NCBI RefSeq assembly: GCF_013304445.1
Contig: NZ_JAAITA010000011.1
Location: forward strand, 37,219-101,218
DNA: 64,000 bases
Reading direction: 5' to 3'
DNA from: Blautia hansenii
GTDB lineage: Bacteria; Bacillota; Clostridia; Lachnospirales; Lachnospiraceae
The position numbers were made by a program, and so were the translations under genes. Below, one piece after another: positions 16,096 to 26,008 of this stretch (positions are counted from its first letter, which is position 1; the number at the start of each line of letters is the position of its first letter). A model generated the notes under the pieces. That model was not told the DNA's origin. It made no database searches and worked only from the letters and a program-made list of their open reading frames with translations.

Positions 16096-17001
16096 ATGAC
16101 AGAATATCTGCTGGGAAAGAACCCCCATACCATATCAGTAAGCCTGATGAATCTGCAGGAATTTTCTGCATTAAAGGGAAATTATCCTCATAAGAGAGAA
16201 CTGATTCACAGCATGGAGCAGGCAGTTTCCTGCAAAGCGGAAGTGTACGCCCAGTGTCTGTTCGGAGTGCTGAAGATTCCCGATAAGAAAAATTTAGAGA
16301 AAAAGCCCTGGATTGCCGCCTGGTATTTTATGAAAAATAAACTGATTTTTCTGGATGACGGAGGGCAGATTAGCCGGATTTTAGAGAAAATAAAGGATAT
16401 GGAATTTGGTGGAAATGCTTTGGAGGGACAGCTTCTTTTGGCTGTGTTTAACGGATTGATTGATGAGGAAGTTCCTTATCTGCAGAAGGTGGAAGAAAAG
16501 ATAACAGAACTGGAAAATATTCTTCTGGAGGAGACACCAAGGGATTTTCCAAGGGTTTTGATGGGACTTAGAAAAGCAATGATGAGGCTTCATACATTCT
16601 ATGTACAGCTTCTGGATATGGCGGAGGAACTGCAGGGAGCGGCAGGAGAAATTCTGGTGAAGGAAGAGGAAAATGCCTGGTGCGTGTTTTCAAACAGAGT
16701 GTCCCGTCTTCATGATTACACAGAAAATATCAGAGAGAATCTGCTGCAGCTTCACGAATTATATCAGGCACAGATAGACATTCAGCAGAACGAAATTATG
16801 ACTATGCTTACCGTAGTCACAACTATTTTCCTGCCTCTGTCGCTGCTGGCAGGCTGGTACGGTATGAACTTCGGAAACATTCCCCTTTTAAACTGGAAGT
16901 ACGGATATCTCACCGTGGTGCTTCTGACCCTTGTTATCATTGGACTGGAGCTTCGTTATTTCAGGAAAAAAGGTCTTCTGAAGAATAAAAAGAAATCTTA
17001 A
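16096..17001 (+). CDS. CorA-like divalent cation transporter
   Basis: Member of the CorA magnesium/cobalt channel family, 301 residues. A soluble N-terminal domain and long helices are followed by two C-terminal membrane segments. The first ends with the diagnostic GMN loop (LAGWYGMNFGNIPLLNW); the second is YLTVVLLTLVIIGLELRYF. It is coupled to the unknown gene before it. Which ion is moved cannot be told from sequence. Confidence 0.87.
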   Translation: MTEYLLGKNPHTISVSLMNLQEFSALKGNYPHKRELIHSMEQAVSCKAEVYAQCLFGVLKIPDKKNLEKKPWIAAWYFMKNKLIFLDDGGQISRILEKIKDMEFGGNALEGQLLLAVFNGLIDEEVPYLQKVEEKITELENILLEETPRDFPRVLMGLRKAMMRLHTFYVQLLDMAEELQGAAGEILVKEEENAWCVFSNRVSRLHDYTENIRENLLQLHELYQAQIDIQQNEIMTMLTVVTTIFLPLSLLAGWYGMNFGNIPLLNWKYGYLTVVLLTLVIIGLELRYFRKKGLLKNKKKS

Positions 17002-17039
17002 ATGCCAATACTAATAAAAAAGAAAAGAGGGCATTTCAG

Positions 17040-17471
17040 ATGGAATCACAGACCAGAAACCTGCTGCGGGAATGCAGTACAGGATGTAAAATGGCAATCA
17101 ACAGCTTCAATCAGATGCGGGATTATGTGGAAGATGAAAAGCTGAAAGAACTTATGAATACCTATGATAAAAAACATAAGGAATACGAAGAACAGGCTGG
17201 AAAAATGCTGAAGGAGGGAGGAAGCGAAGAGAAAGAGCCGGGCGTTATGGCTTCTGTCTTTTCCCGACTTTCTACGGATGTGAAACTGCTTATGAAAGAT
17301 GACAGCAGCCAGATTGCAAAGATGATTATGGATGGCTGCAACATGGGGATTCAGACCCTTGGGGGATTTGTGAATCAGTATAAGAATGCCTCCAGACAAA
17401 GCCTTGCGCTGGCGGAAAATATCATAAAAACAGAAGAAAAACTGATGAAGGAAGTGCAGGAATTTTTATAA
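17040..17471 (+). CDS. Small helical protein, ferritin-like/DUF2383-like
   Basis: 143 residues, predicted all-helical, with MAINSFNQMRDYVEDEKLKELMN and later IAKMIMDGCNMGIQTLGGF. The pattern of two long amphipathic helix pairs resembles DUF2383-type bundles, but this is a weak resemblance. It lies 38 bp after the CorA-like gene and 46 bp before recQ. Function unknown. Confidence 0.65.
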   Translation: MESQTRNLLRECSTGCKMAINSFNQMRDYVEDEKLKELMNTYDKKHKEYEEQAGKMLKEGGSEEKEPGVMASVFSRLSTDVKLLMKDDSSQIAKMIMDGCNMGIQTLGGFVNQYKNASRQSLALAENIIKTEEKLMKEVQEFL

Positions 17472-17517
17472 TCTGCAGGAAAAATTGGCAGAGATACAGA
17501 GGGCAAAGGAAGGGTTT

Positions 17518-19365
17518 ATGGATAAATACAAGGTTTTAAAGGATGTTTTTGGATACGATACATTTCGAGAAGGCCAGGAGGGGCTTATAGACAGTACCCT
17601 GGCAGGACGTGATGTGCTTGGCATTATGCCTACAGGGGCGGGGAAATCCATCTGCTTTCAGGTGCCTGCCCTGCTTTTTCAGGGGATAACCATTGTGGTG
17701 TCGCCTCTGATTTCGCTTATGAAGGACCAGGTGGCTGCTTTAAATGCAGCAGGCGTACATGCGGCTTTCATCAACAGTTCGCTGACAGAAGGACAGTATA
17801 GGAAGGCCATGGAATTTGCCGCCCGGGGGCGGTATAAAATTATTTATGCAGCACCGGAAAGACTGATGACAGATTCCTTTCTGGCGCTTGTCAATCAGGT
17901 GGAAATTTCTATGGTGGCTGTAGACGAAGCCCATTGTATTTCCCAGTGGGGACAGGATTTCCGTCCAAGTTACCTGAAAATTGCAGAATTTATTCAGGTT
18001 TTGCCGAAACGCCCTGTGATTGCCGCTTACACGGCAACAGCTACAAGGGCAGTAAAAGAGGATATTTTGTGTATTCTGGGACTTCAAAATCCCTTTGTGG
18101 CTGTAACAGGATATGACCGGAAAAATCTCTGTTTTGCAGTGGAAAAGCCAAAGGATAAGATACAGGCGCTGTTAGATTATCTGGATAAAAACCGGGAAAA
18201 AAGCGGTATTATTTATTGCAATACCCGGAAAAATGTGGAAGAAATCCACCGTCGTCTGATACAGGAGGGATATCCTGCTGTGCGGTATCATGCCGGGCTG
18301 TCTGATGAAGAAAAGAAGCAGAATCAGGAAGATTTTATCTATGACCGGATGCCTGTTATGGTGGCAACCAATGCGTTTGGGATGGGTATTGACAAGTCTA
18401 ATGTGCGCTTTGTTCTGCATTTTAATATGCCAAAAGATATTGAAAGCTATTATCAGGAGGCAGGCCGCGCCGGGCGGGATGGTGAGCCGGGAGAGTGTGT
18501 GCTGTACTATGCCGGACAGGATGTGAAGACGAATGAATTTCTTATTAACCAGCAGATGGAAAACGAGGAATTTGACAGGGAAGACATGGAACTGATTCGG
18601 GGAAGAAACTTTGAACGGCTGCGGAAAATGACATTCTATTGTTTTACCAACGAATGCCTGCGGGAATATATTCTGCGGTATTTCGGTGAATACGGAGGAA
18701 ATTACTGCGGAAACTGCAAAAACTGTCTCACGGAATTTCAGGATACAGATGTGACGAAAGAGGCGGAAAGTATTTTGAAACTGGTAAAAACCAGTGGACA
18801 GAGATATGGAATACAGGCTGTTACAGACGCTGTTCATGGCTCGGACAGCGCCAAAGTACGGCAGTTTCATTTAAACGAAAATACATATTACGGAGTCTTG
18901 AAAGACCGAACCATTGTGCGGATACGACAGATTTTAAATGACCTGCTGGTAAAGGATTATCTGGTTCTGACAGCGGGAGATTATCCTGTTTTAAGGCTGG
19001 GGGAAAGAGGAAAAGCAATGCTTGACGGGGCAGAGGAACAAGTGCTTTTGAAACTGCCAAAAGAGCAGCCTAAGATGCAAAGCAGTGCGAAATCCGGCAA
19101 ACAGAAAGTCACAGATGAGGTGAAATATCCCCTTCTCTTTGAACGTCTGCGGCAGAAACGGTACAAAATGGCCCAGGAGGCCAAGGTGCCGCCTTACATT
19201 ATTTTTTCCGATAAAACACTGCGTCAGATGAGCACCTATCTTCCGGTTACGAAGGAAGAAATGCTTTCCATAAATGGGGTGGGAAACAGTAAGTATGAGA
19301 AATACGGAGAGGCATTTGCAGAGGAAATCCGAAATTTTATAAAGGAAAACGGGATTGAGAAGTGA
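17518..19365 (+). CDS. recQ: ATP-dependent DNA helicase RecQ
   Basis: Superfamily 2 3'-5' helicase of 615 residues from ATG 17518 (AAGGAAGGG upstream); an earlier TTG frame to 17485 is not needed. Walker A is IMPTGAGKSICFQ, the DEAH box VAVDEAHCISQWGQDFRPSY, and motif VI YYQEAGRAGRDGEPG. These are followed by a zinc-binding Cys cluster (CFTNEC, then YCGNCKNC), a winged-helix RQC region and a C-terminal HRDC domain (LPVTKEEMLSINGVG). It serves in recombination and fork repair. It is closed by a strong terminator. Confidence 0.95.
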   Translation: MDKYKVLKDVFGYDTFREGQEGLIDSTLAGRDVLGIMPTGAGKSICFQVPALLFQGITIVVSPLISLMKDQVAALNAAGVHAAFINSSLTEGQYRKAMEFAARGRYKIIYAAPERLMTDSFLALVNQVEISMVAVDEAHCISQWGQDFRPSYLKIAEFIQVLPKRPVIAAYTATATRAVKEDILCILGLQNPFVAVTGYDRKNLCFAVEKPKDKIQALLDYLDKNREKSGIIYCNTRKNVEEIHRRLIQEGYPAVRYHAGLSDEEKKQNQEDFIYDRMPVMVATNAFGMGIDKSNVRFVLHFNMPKDIESYYQEAGRAGRDGEPGECVLYYAGQDVKTNEFLINQQMENEEFDREDMELIRGRNFERLRKMTFYCFTNECLREYILRYFGEYGGNYCGNCKNCLTEFQDTDVTKEAESILKLVKTSGQRYGIQAVTDAVHGSDSAKVRQFHLNENTYYGVLKDRTIVRIRQILNDLLVKDYLVLTAGDYPVLRLGERGKAMLDGAEEQVLLKLPKEQPKMQSSAKSGKQKVTDEVKYPLLFERLRQKRYKMAQEAKVPPYIIFSDKTLRQMSTYLPVTKEEMLSINGVGNSKYEKYGEAFAEEIRNFIKENGIEK

Positions 19366-19396
19366 AAAGGGGTGAAGAATCAGAAAAATAGCATAC

Positions 19397-19431
19397 AGAA
19401 GAGACTGTAATTCGCAGTCTCTTCTTTTTTT
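19397..19431 (+). terminator. Rho-independent terminator after recQ
   Basis: AGAAGAGACTG (19397-19407) pairs with CAGTCTCTTCT (19415-19425), followed by six T. Confidence 0.92.
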
Positions 19432-19476
19432 GCCTTTTCCTGCGTAAACTGAACAAAAGACAGTAAGGAGACACAC

Positions 19477-20001
19477 ATGAAATTTCTGATTTTTCTTTCA
19501 GAGGTTAGTATTCCTCTTATCCTGTTTTACATAGTAGGCTTTGGTATTCTGATGAAGTGCCATGTATATGAAGAGTTTGTAAAGGGTGCAAAGGATGGAC
19601 TGAAAACTGTGGTGGGAATTCTGCCCACACTTATTGGCCTCATGGTAGCTGTAGGGGTTCTGCGGGCTTCGGGATTTCTGGATATGCTGGGAGAACTGCT
19701 GGGAAAGTTTACTGCACATGTGGGTTTTCCCGCGGAGCTGGTTCCCTTAACGATTGTACGGATGTTTTCTTCCAGCGCCGCTACAGGCCTGGTACTGGAT
19801 ATTTTCCGGGAATTCGGCACAGATTCCCGTGTAGGACTTATTGCGTCTATTATGATGTCCTGCACAGAAACGATTTTTTACACGATTTCTGTATATTTTA
19901 TTGCTGCAAAAGTGAACAAAACCAGGTATACGGTGTGGGGGGCGCTGCTGGCTTCTTTTGCGGGAATTGCAGCCAGTGTGGTATTGGCGGGAATGATGTA
20001 A
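19477..20001 (+). CDS. spmB: Spore maturation protein B-like membrane protein
   Basis: 174 residues with four or five hydrophobic segments and the nucleoside-recognition/Gate domain: GAKDGLKTVVGILPTLIGLMVAVGV and SSSAATGLVLDIF. SpmB acts with SpmA in spore core dehydration in Bacillus. Here no spmA is adjacent; recQ lies upstream behind a terminator. It has its own AAGGAG site. It is a second sporulation marker in the window. Confidence 0.88.
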   Translation: MKFLIFLSEVSIPLILFYIVGFGILMKCHVYEEFVKGAKDGLKTVVGILPTLIGLMVAVGVLRASGFLDMLGELLGKFTAHVGFPAELVPLTIVRMFSSSAATGLVLDIFREFGTDSRVGLIASIMMSCTETIFYTISVYFIAAKVNKTRYTVWGALLASFAGIAASVVLAGMM

Positions 20002-20012
20002 TAGAAAAGTTG

Positions 20013-20041
20013 TTGACAAAAATACATCATAATGCTAATAT
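20013..20041 (+). promoter_or_regulatory. Promoter of the histidine operon
   Basis: Perfect TTGACA (20013-20018), 17-bp spacer, and TAATAT (20036-20041, 4 of 6). The leader to hisZ is only about 25 nt, so no T-box or attenuator fits in it. Confidence 0.8.
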
Positions 20042-20071
20042 GGTAACACGCTAAAGCAAAGGGGGATAAAG

Positions 20072-21289
20072 ATGAGATACTACGATAAAATAACACCGGA
20101 CGGAACCAGGGATTTGCTCTTTGCCGAGTGCGACCAGCGTTCTCAGGTGACGAAGACTTTAAAGGATTTATTTGTCTCCCAGGGATACCGCAGGGTGATG
20201 ACACCGGCACTGGAGTTTTACGATGTTTTCGGAGAAGCAGCGAAATATCTGCCAAAGGAAACCATGTATAAGCTGACAGATTCCAAAGGAAGACTCATGG
20301 TGCTGCGTCCGGATTGTACAGTTCCTGTGGCAAGGCTGACGGCAACCAGACTGAAAGGAATGCCGCTGCCTCTCAGACTGTATTATAACCATAATATTTA
20401 CCGGGGTTTTCCTGAGAGAAAGAGTAAAAGTGTGGAAATCAACCAGGTAGGAATCGAATTAATAGGCGGCTCCTCTCTGCGCAGTGACTTGGAAGTTGTG
20501 GAACTGGCCGCAAGAAGTCTGGACAAAATCGGCAGTGGAAAGTACCGGCTGGAACTTTGCCACATCGGATATTTCAAGGCAATTATGGGAAGTCTGGATG
20601 CAGATGAGGATACGAAAGAAGAGATTCGTCTTTTGATTGAACAGAAAAATTATGCCAGCCTGACAGATATTTTAGGCAAGGCCAAGGAGAATAAAGCGGC
20701 CAGAGCGCTGCGAAAACTGCCGAGACTGTTCGGTGGGGAAGAGGTCTTTGAAAAAGCCTATGACTTGTTTGATGAAAATGGGGCAAAGGAAAGCCTGGAT
20801 TACCTGAAAGGCATTTATGAATACCTCTGCAGACTGGGCCTGGGAGATAAGGTTATTATTGATTTGGGACTTGTAAATCTGGCGGAATACTATACGGGAA
20901 TTATCTTTCGCGGTTACTTTGACGGCGTGGGAGAGCAGGTACTCTCCGGGGGGCGGTACGATACGCTTCTGGGTCAGTTTGGAGAAAATCACGGTTCCAT
21001 TGGCTTTGGAATCAATGTGGATTTGGCAAGTCAGATGGTTCATCCGGAGCCGGAAAAAATACCGGAAATTCTGATTTTTGCCAGGGATATCAGTGCAGTT
21101 CCGGATAGTGTGCGCTATAGAAAAACACTGGAAGAGCAGGGAAAAACAGCAGAAAACAGTGTCTTTGATACCTTAGAGGAAACTCTTGCATATGCCCGTA
21201 AGAAAGGGATTTTAACAGTCCATTTGGTTGGTGAAGAAATCACGGAATATCAGACAGGGAAAGGAAGGAAAGAGGATGAAACCAATTAG
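20072..21289 (+). CDS. hisZ: ATP phosphoribosyltransferase regulatory subunit
   Basis: HisZ, a catalytically inactive histidyl-tRNA synthetase paralogue that activates short HisG, 405 residues. Class II synthetase-like motifs are visible: TPDGTRDLLF, VMTPALEFYD, LRPDCTVPVARL, RLYYNHNIYRG and LSGGRYDTLLGQFG. It lacks the anticodon-binding domain of HisRS. Its last 14 bp overlap hisG, so the two partner subunits are translationally coupled. Confidence 0.93.
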   Translation: MRYYDKITPDGTRDLLFAECDQRSQVTKTLKDLFVSQGYRRVMTPALEFYDVFGEAAKYLPKETMYKLTDSKGRLMVLRPDCTVPVARLTATRLKGMPLPLRLYYNHNIYRGFPERKSKSVEINQVGIELIGGSSLRSDLEVVELAARSLDKIGSGKYRLELCHIGYFKAIMGSLDADEDTKEEIRLLIEQKNYASLTDILGKAKENKAARALRKLPRLFGGEEVFEKAYDLFDENGAKESLDYLKGIYEYLCRLGLGDKVIIDLGLVNLAEYYTGIIFRGYFDGVGEQVLSGGRYDTLLGQFGENHGSIGFGINVDLASQMVHPEPEKIPEILIFARDISAVPDSVRYRKTLEEQGKTAENSVFDTLEETLAYARKKGILTVHLVGEEITEYQTGKGRKEDETN

Positions 21290-21914
21290 AATGGCACTGA
21301 CCAAAGGGCGTCTGGAAGATAAAACCATAGAAATGCTGGAGCGGCTGGGATATGACTGTACCAGTGTGAGAGAAAAGGGAAGGAAGCTGATTATGCCCAT
21401 AGGGGACGGCAGTATTGAGATTGTGTTGGCCAAGGCGGCGGACGTGGTTACTTATGTGGAAACCGGAGTCTGTGATATGGGTGTGGTAGGGAAAGACACC
21501 ATTATGGAAAAAGGTGGAACTTTCTATGAAATTGCAGACCTGGGATTCGGAAAATGCCGATTTGCCCTGGCAGCTTTAAAGGGGGCAGATGTGTATCGCG
21601 GATATAAAACCAGAACGATTGCCAGCAAGTATATGAATGTAGCAAAAGCCTTTTTTGAAAGCAAAAATATGGACATTAATCTGGTGAAAATAGAAGGTTC
21701 TGTAGAACTTGCCCCGGTGCTTGGACTGGCGGATGCCATTGTGGATATTGTAGAAACAGGCACTACATTAAGGGAAAACGGACTGGAAGTCAAAGAGAAC
21801 ATCTGTGATATCAGCGCTCGTCTGATTGTCAATATCGCCAGCATGAAGCTGCGAAAAAATGAGATAGAAAAACTCATTGAGAAGATAGAGCAAGATGTAA
21901 AAAGCAGAGAATAG
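21276..21914 (+). CDS. hisG: ATP phosphoribosyltransferase catalytic subunit (short form)
   Basis: First step of histidine synthesis: joins ATP and PRPP. 212 residues from ATG 21276, inside the end of hisZ. Starting earlier would add 16 charged residues. Motifs are MALTKGRLEDKTIEML, YVETGVCDMGVVGKD and the PRPP loop DAIVDIVETGTTLRENGL. It lacks the C-terminal regulatory domain of the long form, which agrees with hisZ next door. Confidence 0.95.
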   Translation: MKPIRMALTKGRLEDKTIEMLERLGYDCTSVREKGRKLIMPIGDGSIEIVLAKAADVVTYVETGVCDMGVVGKDTIMEKGGTFYEIADLGFGKCRFALAALKGADVYRGYKTRTIASKYMNVAKAFFESKNMDINLVKIEGSVELAPVLGLADAIVDIVETGTTLRENGLEVKENICDISARLIVNIASMKLRKNEIEKLIEKIEQDVKSRE

Positions 21915-21926
21915 GGAGGTGCACTT

Positions 21927-22976
21927 ATGGCATATCAGATACCGGAAAAATTGAAAAAACTCCAGGCTTATGAGCCGGTTACAGAAGTTTACAAAGTGCG
22001 CCTGGATGCCAATGAAAGCTTTATAGACCTGCCGGATGAGATTAGAAAAGAGGTTCTGGAAGCTATCAGTCAGGTGGAATTTAACCGTTATCCGGACCCG
22101 GAAGCAAAGGAACTTTGTCAGTGTTTTGGTGAATTTTTTCAGGTGGATTCCAGGCTTCTTACTGCAGGAAATGGTTCGGATGAATTGATTTCCCTGATTG
22201 TGCAGAACTTTCTGGAACCTGGACAGACTATGCTTACCGTAAGTCCGGATTTTTCCATGTATGGATTTTATGCGCAGGCTGCAGGAGCCAAAGTTGAAAT
22301 TCTGGATAAGCAGGATATGGTGCTTTGTGCAGAGGATATGATTCAAAAAGCAAGAGAAACCGGAGCAGAATTGATTATCTTTTCCAACCCCTGCAATCCC
22401 ACGGCTCTGAAGCTGGAGCGGCAGGATATTCTTCAGATTGTGGCACAGACAGATGCACTGGTGGTTGTAGATGAGGCTTATATGGATTTTTCAGAAGGTT
22501 CTGTATTGGACGAAATCGAGAATTACGGAAATTTAATTGTATTGAAAACCTGTTCCAAGGCCTTTGGAATGGCGGCTATCCGCTTGGGATTTGCAGCAGC
22601 CAATGAAGAAATTACCCGGATTTTAAAGGCGGCAAAATCTCCGTATAATGTGAATTCCCTCACTCAGGCGGCGGGCTGTGCTGTCTTAAAACACAGGGAA
22701 TATCTGCAGGAATGTACGGAGAAAATTAAAGAATCTGTGGGAGAATTATATGCTGGGTTAAAGGCGCTAAAGGAAAAAAAGCAGCAAATCCGTAAACTGT
22801 ATCCTACCAGTACAAACTTTGTTTACGTCGATATAAAAGCTGGGGAAACTGTATTTGAAGGGCTGAAAAAGGCGGGGATTTCCGTGCGTTTTATGAAAGG
22901 ATATCTGCGTATCTGCGCCGGTTCTCAAAGAGAAAACCAGGAAATTTTACAGAGCCTTGAGAACTTGCTGCAATAG
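21927..22976 (+). CDS. hisC: Histidinol-phosphate aminotransferase
   Basis: PLP-dependent class I/II aminotransferase, 349 residues. LDANESF and NRYPDPEAKEL lie near the N-terminus, followed by GNGSDELI, FSNPCNPT, VDEAYMDFS and the PLP-lysine segment TCSKAFGMAAIRLGF. It begins 12 bp after hisG at the place where hisD stands in many operons. It transaminates imidazole acetol phosphate. Confidence 0.94.
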   Translation: MAYQIPEKLKKLQAYEPVTEVYKVRLDANESFIDLPDEIRKEVLEAISQVEFNRYPDPEAKELCQCFGEFFQVDSRLLTAGNGSDELISLIVQNFLEPGQTMLTVSPDFSMYGFYAQAAGAKVEILDKQDMVLCAEDMIQKARETGAELIIFSNPCNPTALKLERQDILQIVAQTDALVVVDEAYMDFSEGSVLDEIENYGNLIVLKTCSKAFGMAAIRLGFAAANEEITRILKAAKSPYNVNSLTQAAGCAVLKHREYLQECTEKIKESVGELYAGLKALKEKKQQIRKLYPTSTNFVYVDIKAGETVFEGLKKAGISVRFMKGYLRICAGSQRENQEILQSLENLLQ

Positions 22977-23009
22977 GAAAACCGCTGCAAAAAGAAAGGG
23001 GAGAGACCA

Positions 23010-23588
23010 GTGAGAACAGCAAAAATAGAGAGAAATACAAAGGAAACGCAGATTGCGCTGATTTGGAACACAGACGGGCAGGGAATTTATGAAGGCACTT
23101 GCGGTATCGGCTTTCTGGACCATATGCTGCAGGCTCTGTGCGTGCATGGAAAGTTTGATATTCAACTGTCCATGAAGGGAGATTTGGAAGTGGACTGTCA
23201 CCACAGCACGGAAGATTTGGGCATTGTTCTGGGGATGGCTCTTGCAAAAGCATTAGAAGAAAAAGGCGGCATTCGTCGTTATGGTACGGCATATATTCCC
23301 ATGGATGAGACATTAGGATTCTGTTCTTTGGACATCAGCGGCAGGGCTTTTCTGGTGTATGAAGCAGAATATGAAAACCAAAGTATTGGCGCCCTGGACT
23401 GCTGTATGATAAAAGAATTCTTTCGTGCGCTGGCCTTTCAGGCAGGGATTACGCTGCACATGAAAATCCTCTATGGTGAGAATGACCACCATAAGGCAGA
23501 AGCCCTTTTCAAAGCATTTGCTCATGCATTGAAAGACGCTGTAACAGAAACCGGAGGCGGTGTTCTTTCTTCAAAAGGAGTGTTGTGA
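23010..23588 (+). CDS. hisB: Imidazoleglycerol-phosphate dehydratase
   Basis: 192 residues from GTG 23010 (GAAAGGGGAG upstream). Single-domain dehydratase with manganese ligands in FLDHMLQALCVHGKFD, VDCHHSTEDLGIVLG and ENDHHKAEALFKAFAHAL. No phosphatase domain is fused. The stop overlaps the next start (TGATG). Confidence 0.95.
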   Translation: MRTAKIERNTKETQIALIWNTDGQGIYEGTCGIGFLDHMLQALCVHGKFDIQLSMKGDLEVDCHHSTEDLGIVLGMALAKALEEKGGIRRYGTAYIPMDETLGFCSLDISGRAFLVYEAEYENQSIGALDCCMIKEFFRALAFQAGITLHMKILYGENDHHKAEALFKAFAHALKDAVTETGGGVLSSKGVL

Positions 23589-24193
23589 TGATAGCAATTA
23601 TTGATTACGGTGCGGGGAATCTTTTCAGTGTGAAAAATGCCCTGGATTACCTGCAGATAGAGAATTGTGTGACAGAAAAAGCAGAGATAATACGCCGGGC
23701 GGACGGGCTGATTCTTCCCGGGGTGGGAGCTTTTCCGGATGCCATGGAAAGGCTGGAAAGGAAGCAGCTGGTGTCCGTAATTCAGGAAGAGGCGGCAAGG
23801 AAACCCCTTCTGGGAATCTGTCTGGGAATGCAGCTTTTGTTTGAAGAAAGCTGGGAATTTAAGAAGACAAAAGGATTGGGCCTGATACCGGGCAAAGTCA
23901 TCAAAATAGATGGAAAAGGGGAAAAAATTCCCCATATGGGTTGGAATCATCTGGAGGTATTAAAACCCTGCAGTATGACGGAAGGAATGGAGGAAAACAG
24001 CTATGTGTATTTTGTTCATTCCTACAGAGCGGATACAGAGCCTGAATACCTTTCCTGTACCACTTTTTATGGGGAAGAGATTCCCGCACTGGTGCAGAAA
24101 GATATGGTTTACGGTGCACAGTTTCATCCGGAAAAAAGCGGAAGTGTGGGATTGAATATGTTAAAAAATTTTGCGAGGCTGGTGGAAAAATGA
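23588..24193 (+). CDS. hisH: Imidazole glycerol phosphate synthase, glutaminase subunit
   Basis: Class I glutamine amidotransferase of 201 residues that feeds ammonia to HisF. MIAIIDYGAGNLFSVKNAL opens it, the nucleophile Cys is in LLGICLGMQLLFEES, and the His-Glu pair in YGAQFHPEKSG. ATG 23588 overlaps the hisB stop by one base; GTG 23585 is an alternative with slightly better spacing to AAGGAG. It overlaps hisA by 4 bp. Confidence 0.94.
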   Translation: MIAIIDYGAGNLFSVKNALDYLQIENCVTEKAEIIRRADGLILPGVGAFPDAMERLERKQLVSVIQEEAARKPLLGICLGMQLLFEESWEFKKTKGLGLIPGKVIKIDGKGEKIPHMGWNHLEVLKPCSMTEGMEENSYVYFVHSYRADTEPEYLSCTTFYGEEIPALVQKDMVYGAQFHPEKSGSVGLNMLKNFARLVEK

Positions 24194-24909
24194 TTATATT
24201 ACCTGCAATAGATGTAAAAGATAAAACCTGTGTACGCCTGGTACAGGGGGATTACAGCACCGCGCATAAGGTAGCGGAAGACCCCTTAAAAACAGCAGAA
24301 AACTTTGCGCTGCAAGGGGCAAAATGGATACATATGGTAGATCTGGACGGTGCAAAAGCAGCCTGCCCGGTCAATGAGGAAATCTTTCTGAAGGTGGCAA
24401 AAGAATCCGGACTGCACACAGAAGTAGGAGGCGGAATCCGCAGTATGGAAACCATAGAGTGGTATTTGACCAGGGGAATTTCCAGGGTGATTCTGGGGTC
24501 TGCAGCAATCAAAAATCCTGTGCTTGTAGAGGAAGCAGTCCGGATTTTCGGCAGTCAGATTGCAGTGGGAATTGACGCCAGGGACGGTGCACCCGCAGCA
24601 GAAGGCTGGTTGGAAAGGAGCAGTCTTTCCTATCTGGAACTGGCAAAAAAGATGGAACAGGCAGGTGTAAAAACCATTATTTATACAGACATATCCAAAG
24701 ACGGAACCTTGCAGGGCGTGAATCTGGAGCAGCTTGCAAAATTAAACGAAACGGTGTCCTGTAATATTATTGCCAGCGGAGGTGTCCGCTCCATAGAAGA
24801 TATTGAAGCGTGCAAAAAGCTGGGGCTTTATGGCTGTATCTGTGGAAAAGCCGTATATACAGGCAGCCTGGATTTGCGGGAAGCGATAGAAAAGGCAGGT
24901 GAGCAGTAA
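24190..24909 (+). CDS. hisA: ProFAR isomerase
   Basis: Phosphoribosylformimino-AICAR isomerase, a (beta-alpha)8 barrel of 239 residues. Catalytic Asp residues are in [18 protein letters not shown] and [13 protein letters not shown]. Phosphate-binding loops VGGGIRS and [11 protein letters not shown] mark the two half-barrels. It is coupled by ATGA to hisH, and its TAA overlaps the hisF ATG. Confidence 0.95.
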   Translation: MIILPAIDVKDKTCVRLVQGDYSTAHKVAEDPLKTAENFALQGAKWIHMVDLDGAKAACPVNEEIFLKVAKESGLHTEVGGGIRSMETIEWYLTRGISRVILGSAAIKNPVLVEEAVRIFGSQIAVGIDARDGAPAAEGWLERSSLSYLELAKKMEQAGVKTIIYTDISKDGTLQGVNLEQLAKLNETVSCNIIASGGVRSIEDIEACKKLGLYGCICGKAVYTGSLDLREAIEKAGEQ

Positions 24910-25679
24910 TGCTGGCAAAAAGAATTATTCCCTGTCTGGATGTCAGGGATGGCAAGGTAGTCAAGGGGATTCATTTTGTAGGTATCCGGGAGGTTGGCGA
25001 CCCGGTAGAATGTGCTGTTGCATATGACAGACAAGGGGCGGATGAACTCTGTTTTCTGGACATTACAGCCACCCATGAGGGAAGGAAAACCATGGTTGAT
25101 GTGGTAAGAAAAACGGCGGAAAATGTCTTTGTTCCTTTGACTGTGGGAGGAGGAATCCGCAGTGTGGAGGATTTCCGGGAAATCCTCCGGGCAGGTGCAG
25201 ATAAGGTAGCGGTAAATTCGGCTGCGGTGGATCATCCTCACCTTATCCGCCAGGCGGCAGAGGTATTCGGAAGTCAGTGTGTGGTTGCGGCTATTGATGC
25301 AAAAAGAGATGAAACAGGCGCATTTCATGTGGTGGTTCACGGCGGAAGAAAGGATACAGGACTGGACGCTGTCTGGTGGGCAAAAGAGTGTGAAAGGCTG
25401 GGAGCCGGAGAAATTTTACTGACTTCTATGGATGCGGACGGCGCAAAAGAGGGGTTTGATTTGGAACTTTTAAGGGCTGTTTGTGGAGCAGTTTCCATTC
25501 CTGTCATTGCCAGCGGAGGCTGCGGAAAGACAGAGCATTTCTCTCAGGTATTTGAAGAGACAGGGGCGGATGCAGCGTTGGCAGCTTCTTTGTTTCATTA
25601 TAAAGAATTGACGGTAGATGAGGTGAAAGCTCATTTGGAAGAACATAAAATACCGGTAAGGAGACAGAATAAAGGATGA
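24909..25679 (+). CDS. hisF: Imidazole glycerol phosphate synthase, cyclase subunit
   Basis: Half-barrel pair of 256 residues homologous to HisA. It shows [16 protein letters not shown] (Asp11), [19 protein letters not shown] (second catalytic Asp) and [12 protein letters not shown]. It forms the IGP synthase with HisH and makes IGP plus AICAR. One base overlaps hisA and 4 bp overlap hisI. Confidence 0.96.
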   Translation: MLAKRIIPCLDVRDGKVVKGIHFVGIREVGDPVECAVAYDRQGADELCFLDITATHEGRKTMVDVVRKTAENVFVPLTVGGGIRSVEDFREILRAGADKVAVNSAAVDHPHLIRQAAEVFGSQCVVAAIDAKRDETGAFHVVVHGGRKDTGLDAVWWAKECERLGAGEILLTSMDADGAKEGFDLELLRAVCGAVSIPVIASGGCGKTEHFSQVFEETGADAALAASLFHYKELTVDEVKAHLEEHKIPVRRQNKG

Positions 25680-26008
25680 AAGAGATAGAGGAATATTTTA
25701 CAAAAGCAGACCTGCTTCCTGCTATTGTACAGGAGGCGGAAACAGGAGAAGTGCTGATGCTGGCTTACATGAACCGGGAAAGCTTTCAGAAAACCCTTGA
25801 GACGGGATACACCTGGTTTTACAGCCGTTCCCGGCAGGAATTGTGGAACAAGGGAGCGACCTCCGGCCATGTACAGAAGGTAGTGGATATTAAGGGAGAC
25901 TGCGATAAGGATACGGTTTTAATCACCGTGGTTCAGACGGGAGGGGCCTGCCATACAGGTGCCCACAGTTGTTTTTTCAGAGAAATCGGAAAGGAAGAAA
26001 TGCTATGA
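25676..26008 (+). CDS. hisI: Phosphoribosyl-AMP cyclohydrolase
   Basis: 110 residues; zinc enzyme opening the adenine ring. Seen are [41 protein letters not shown] and the metal segment [13 protein letters not shown]. It is encoded apart from HisE, not fused as in enterobacteria, but with a 4-bp ATGA overlap with hisE. Confidence 0.95.
   Translation: MKEIEEYFTKADLLPAIVQEAETGEVLMLAYMNRESFQKTLETGYTWFYSRSRQELWNKGATSGHVQKVVDIKGDCDKDTVLITVVQTGGACHTGAHSCFFREIGKEEML

Noticed and set aside
20042..20071. T-box or his attenuator before hisZ
   Set aside because: The leader after the promoter is only about 25-30 nt, too short for either.
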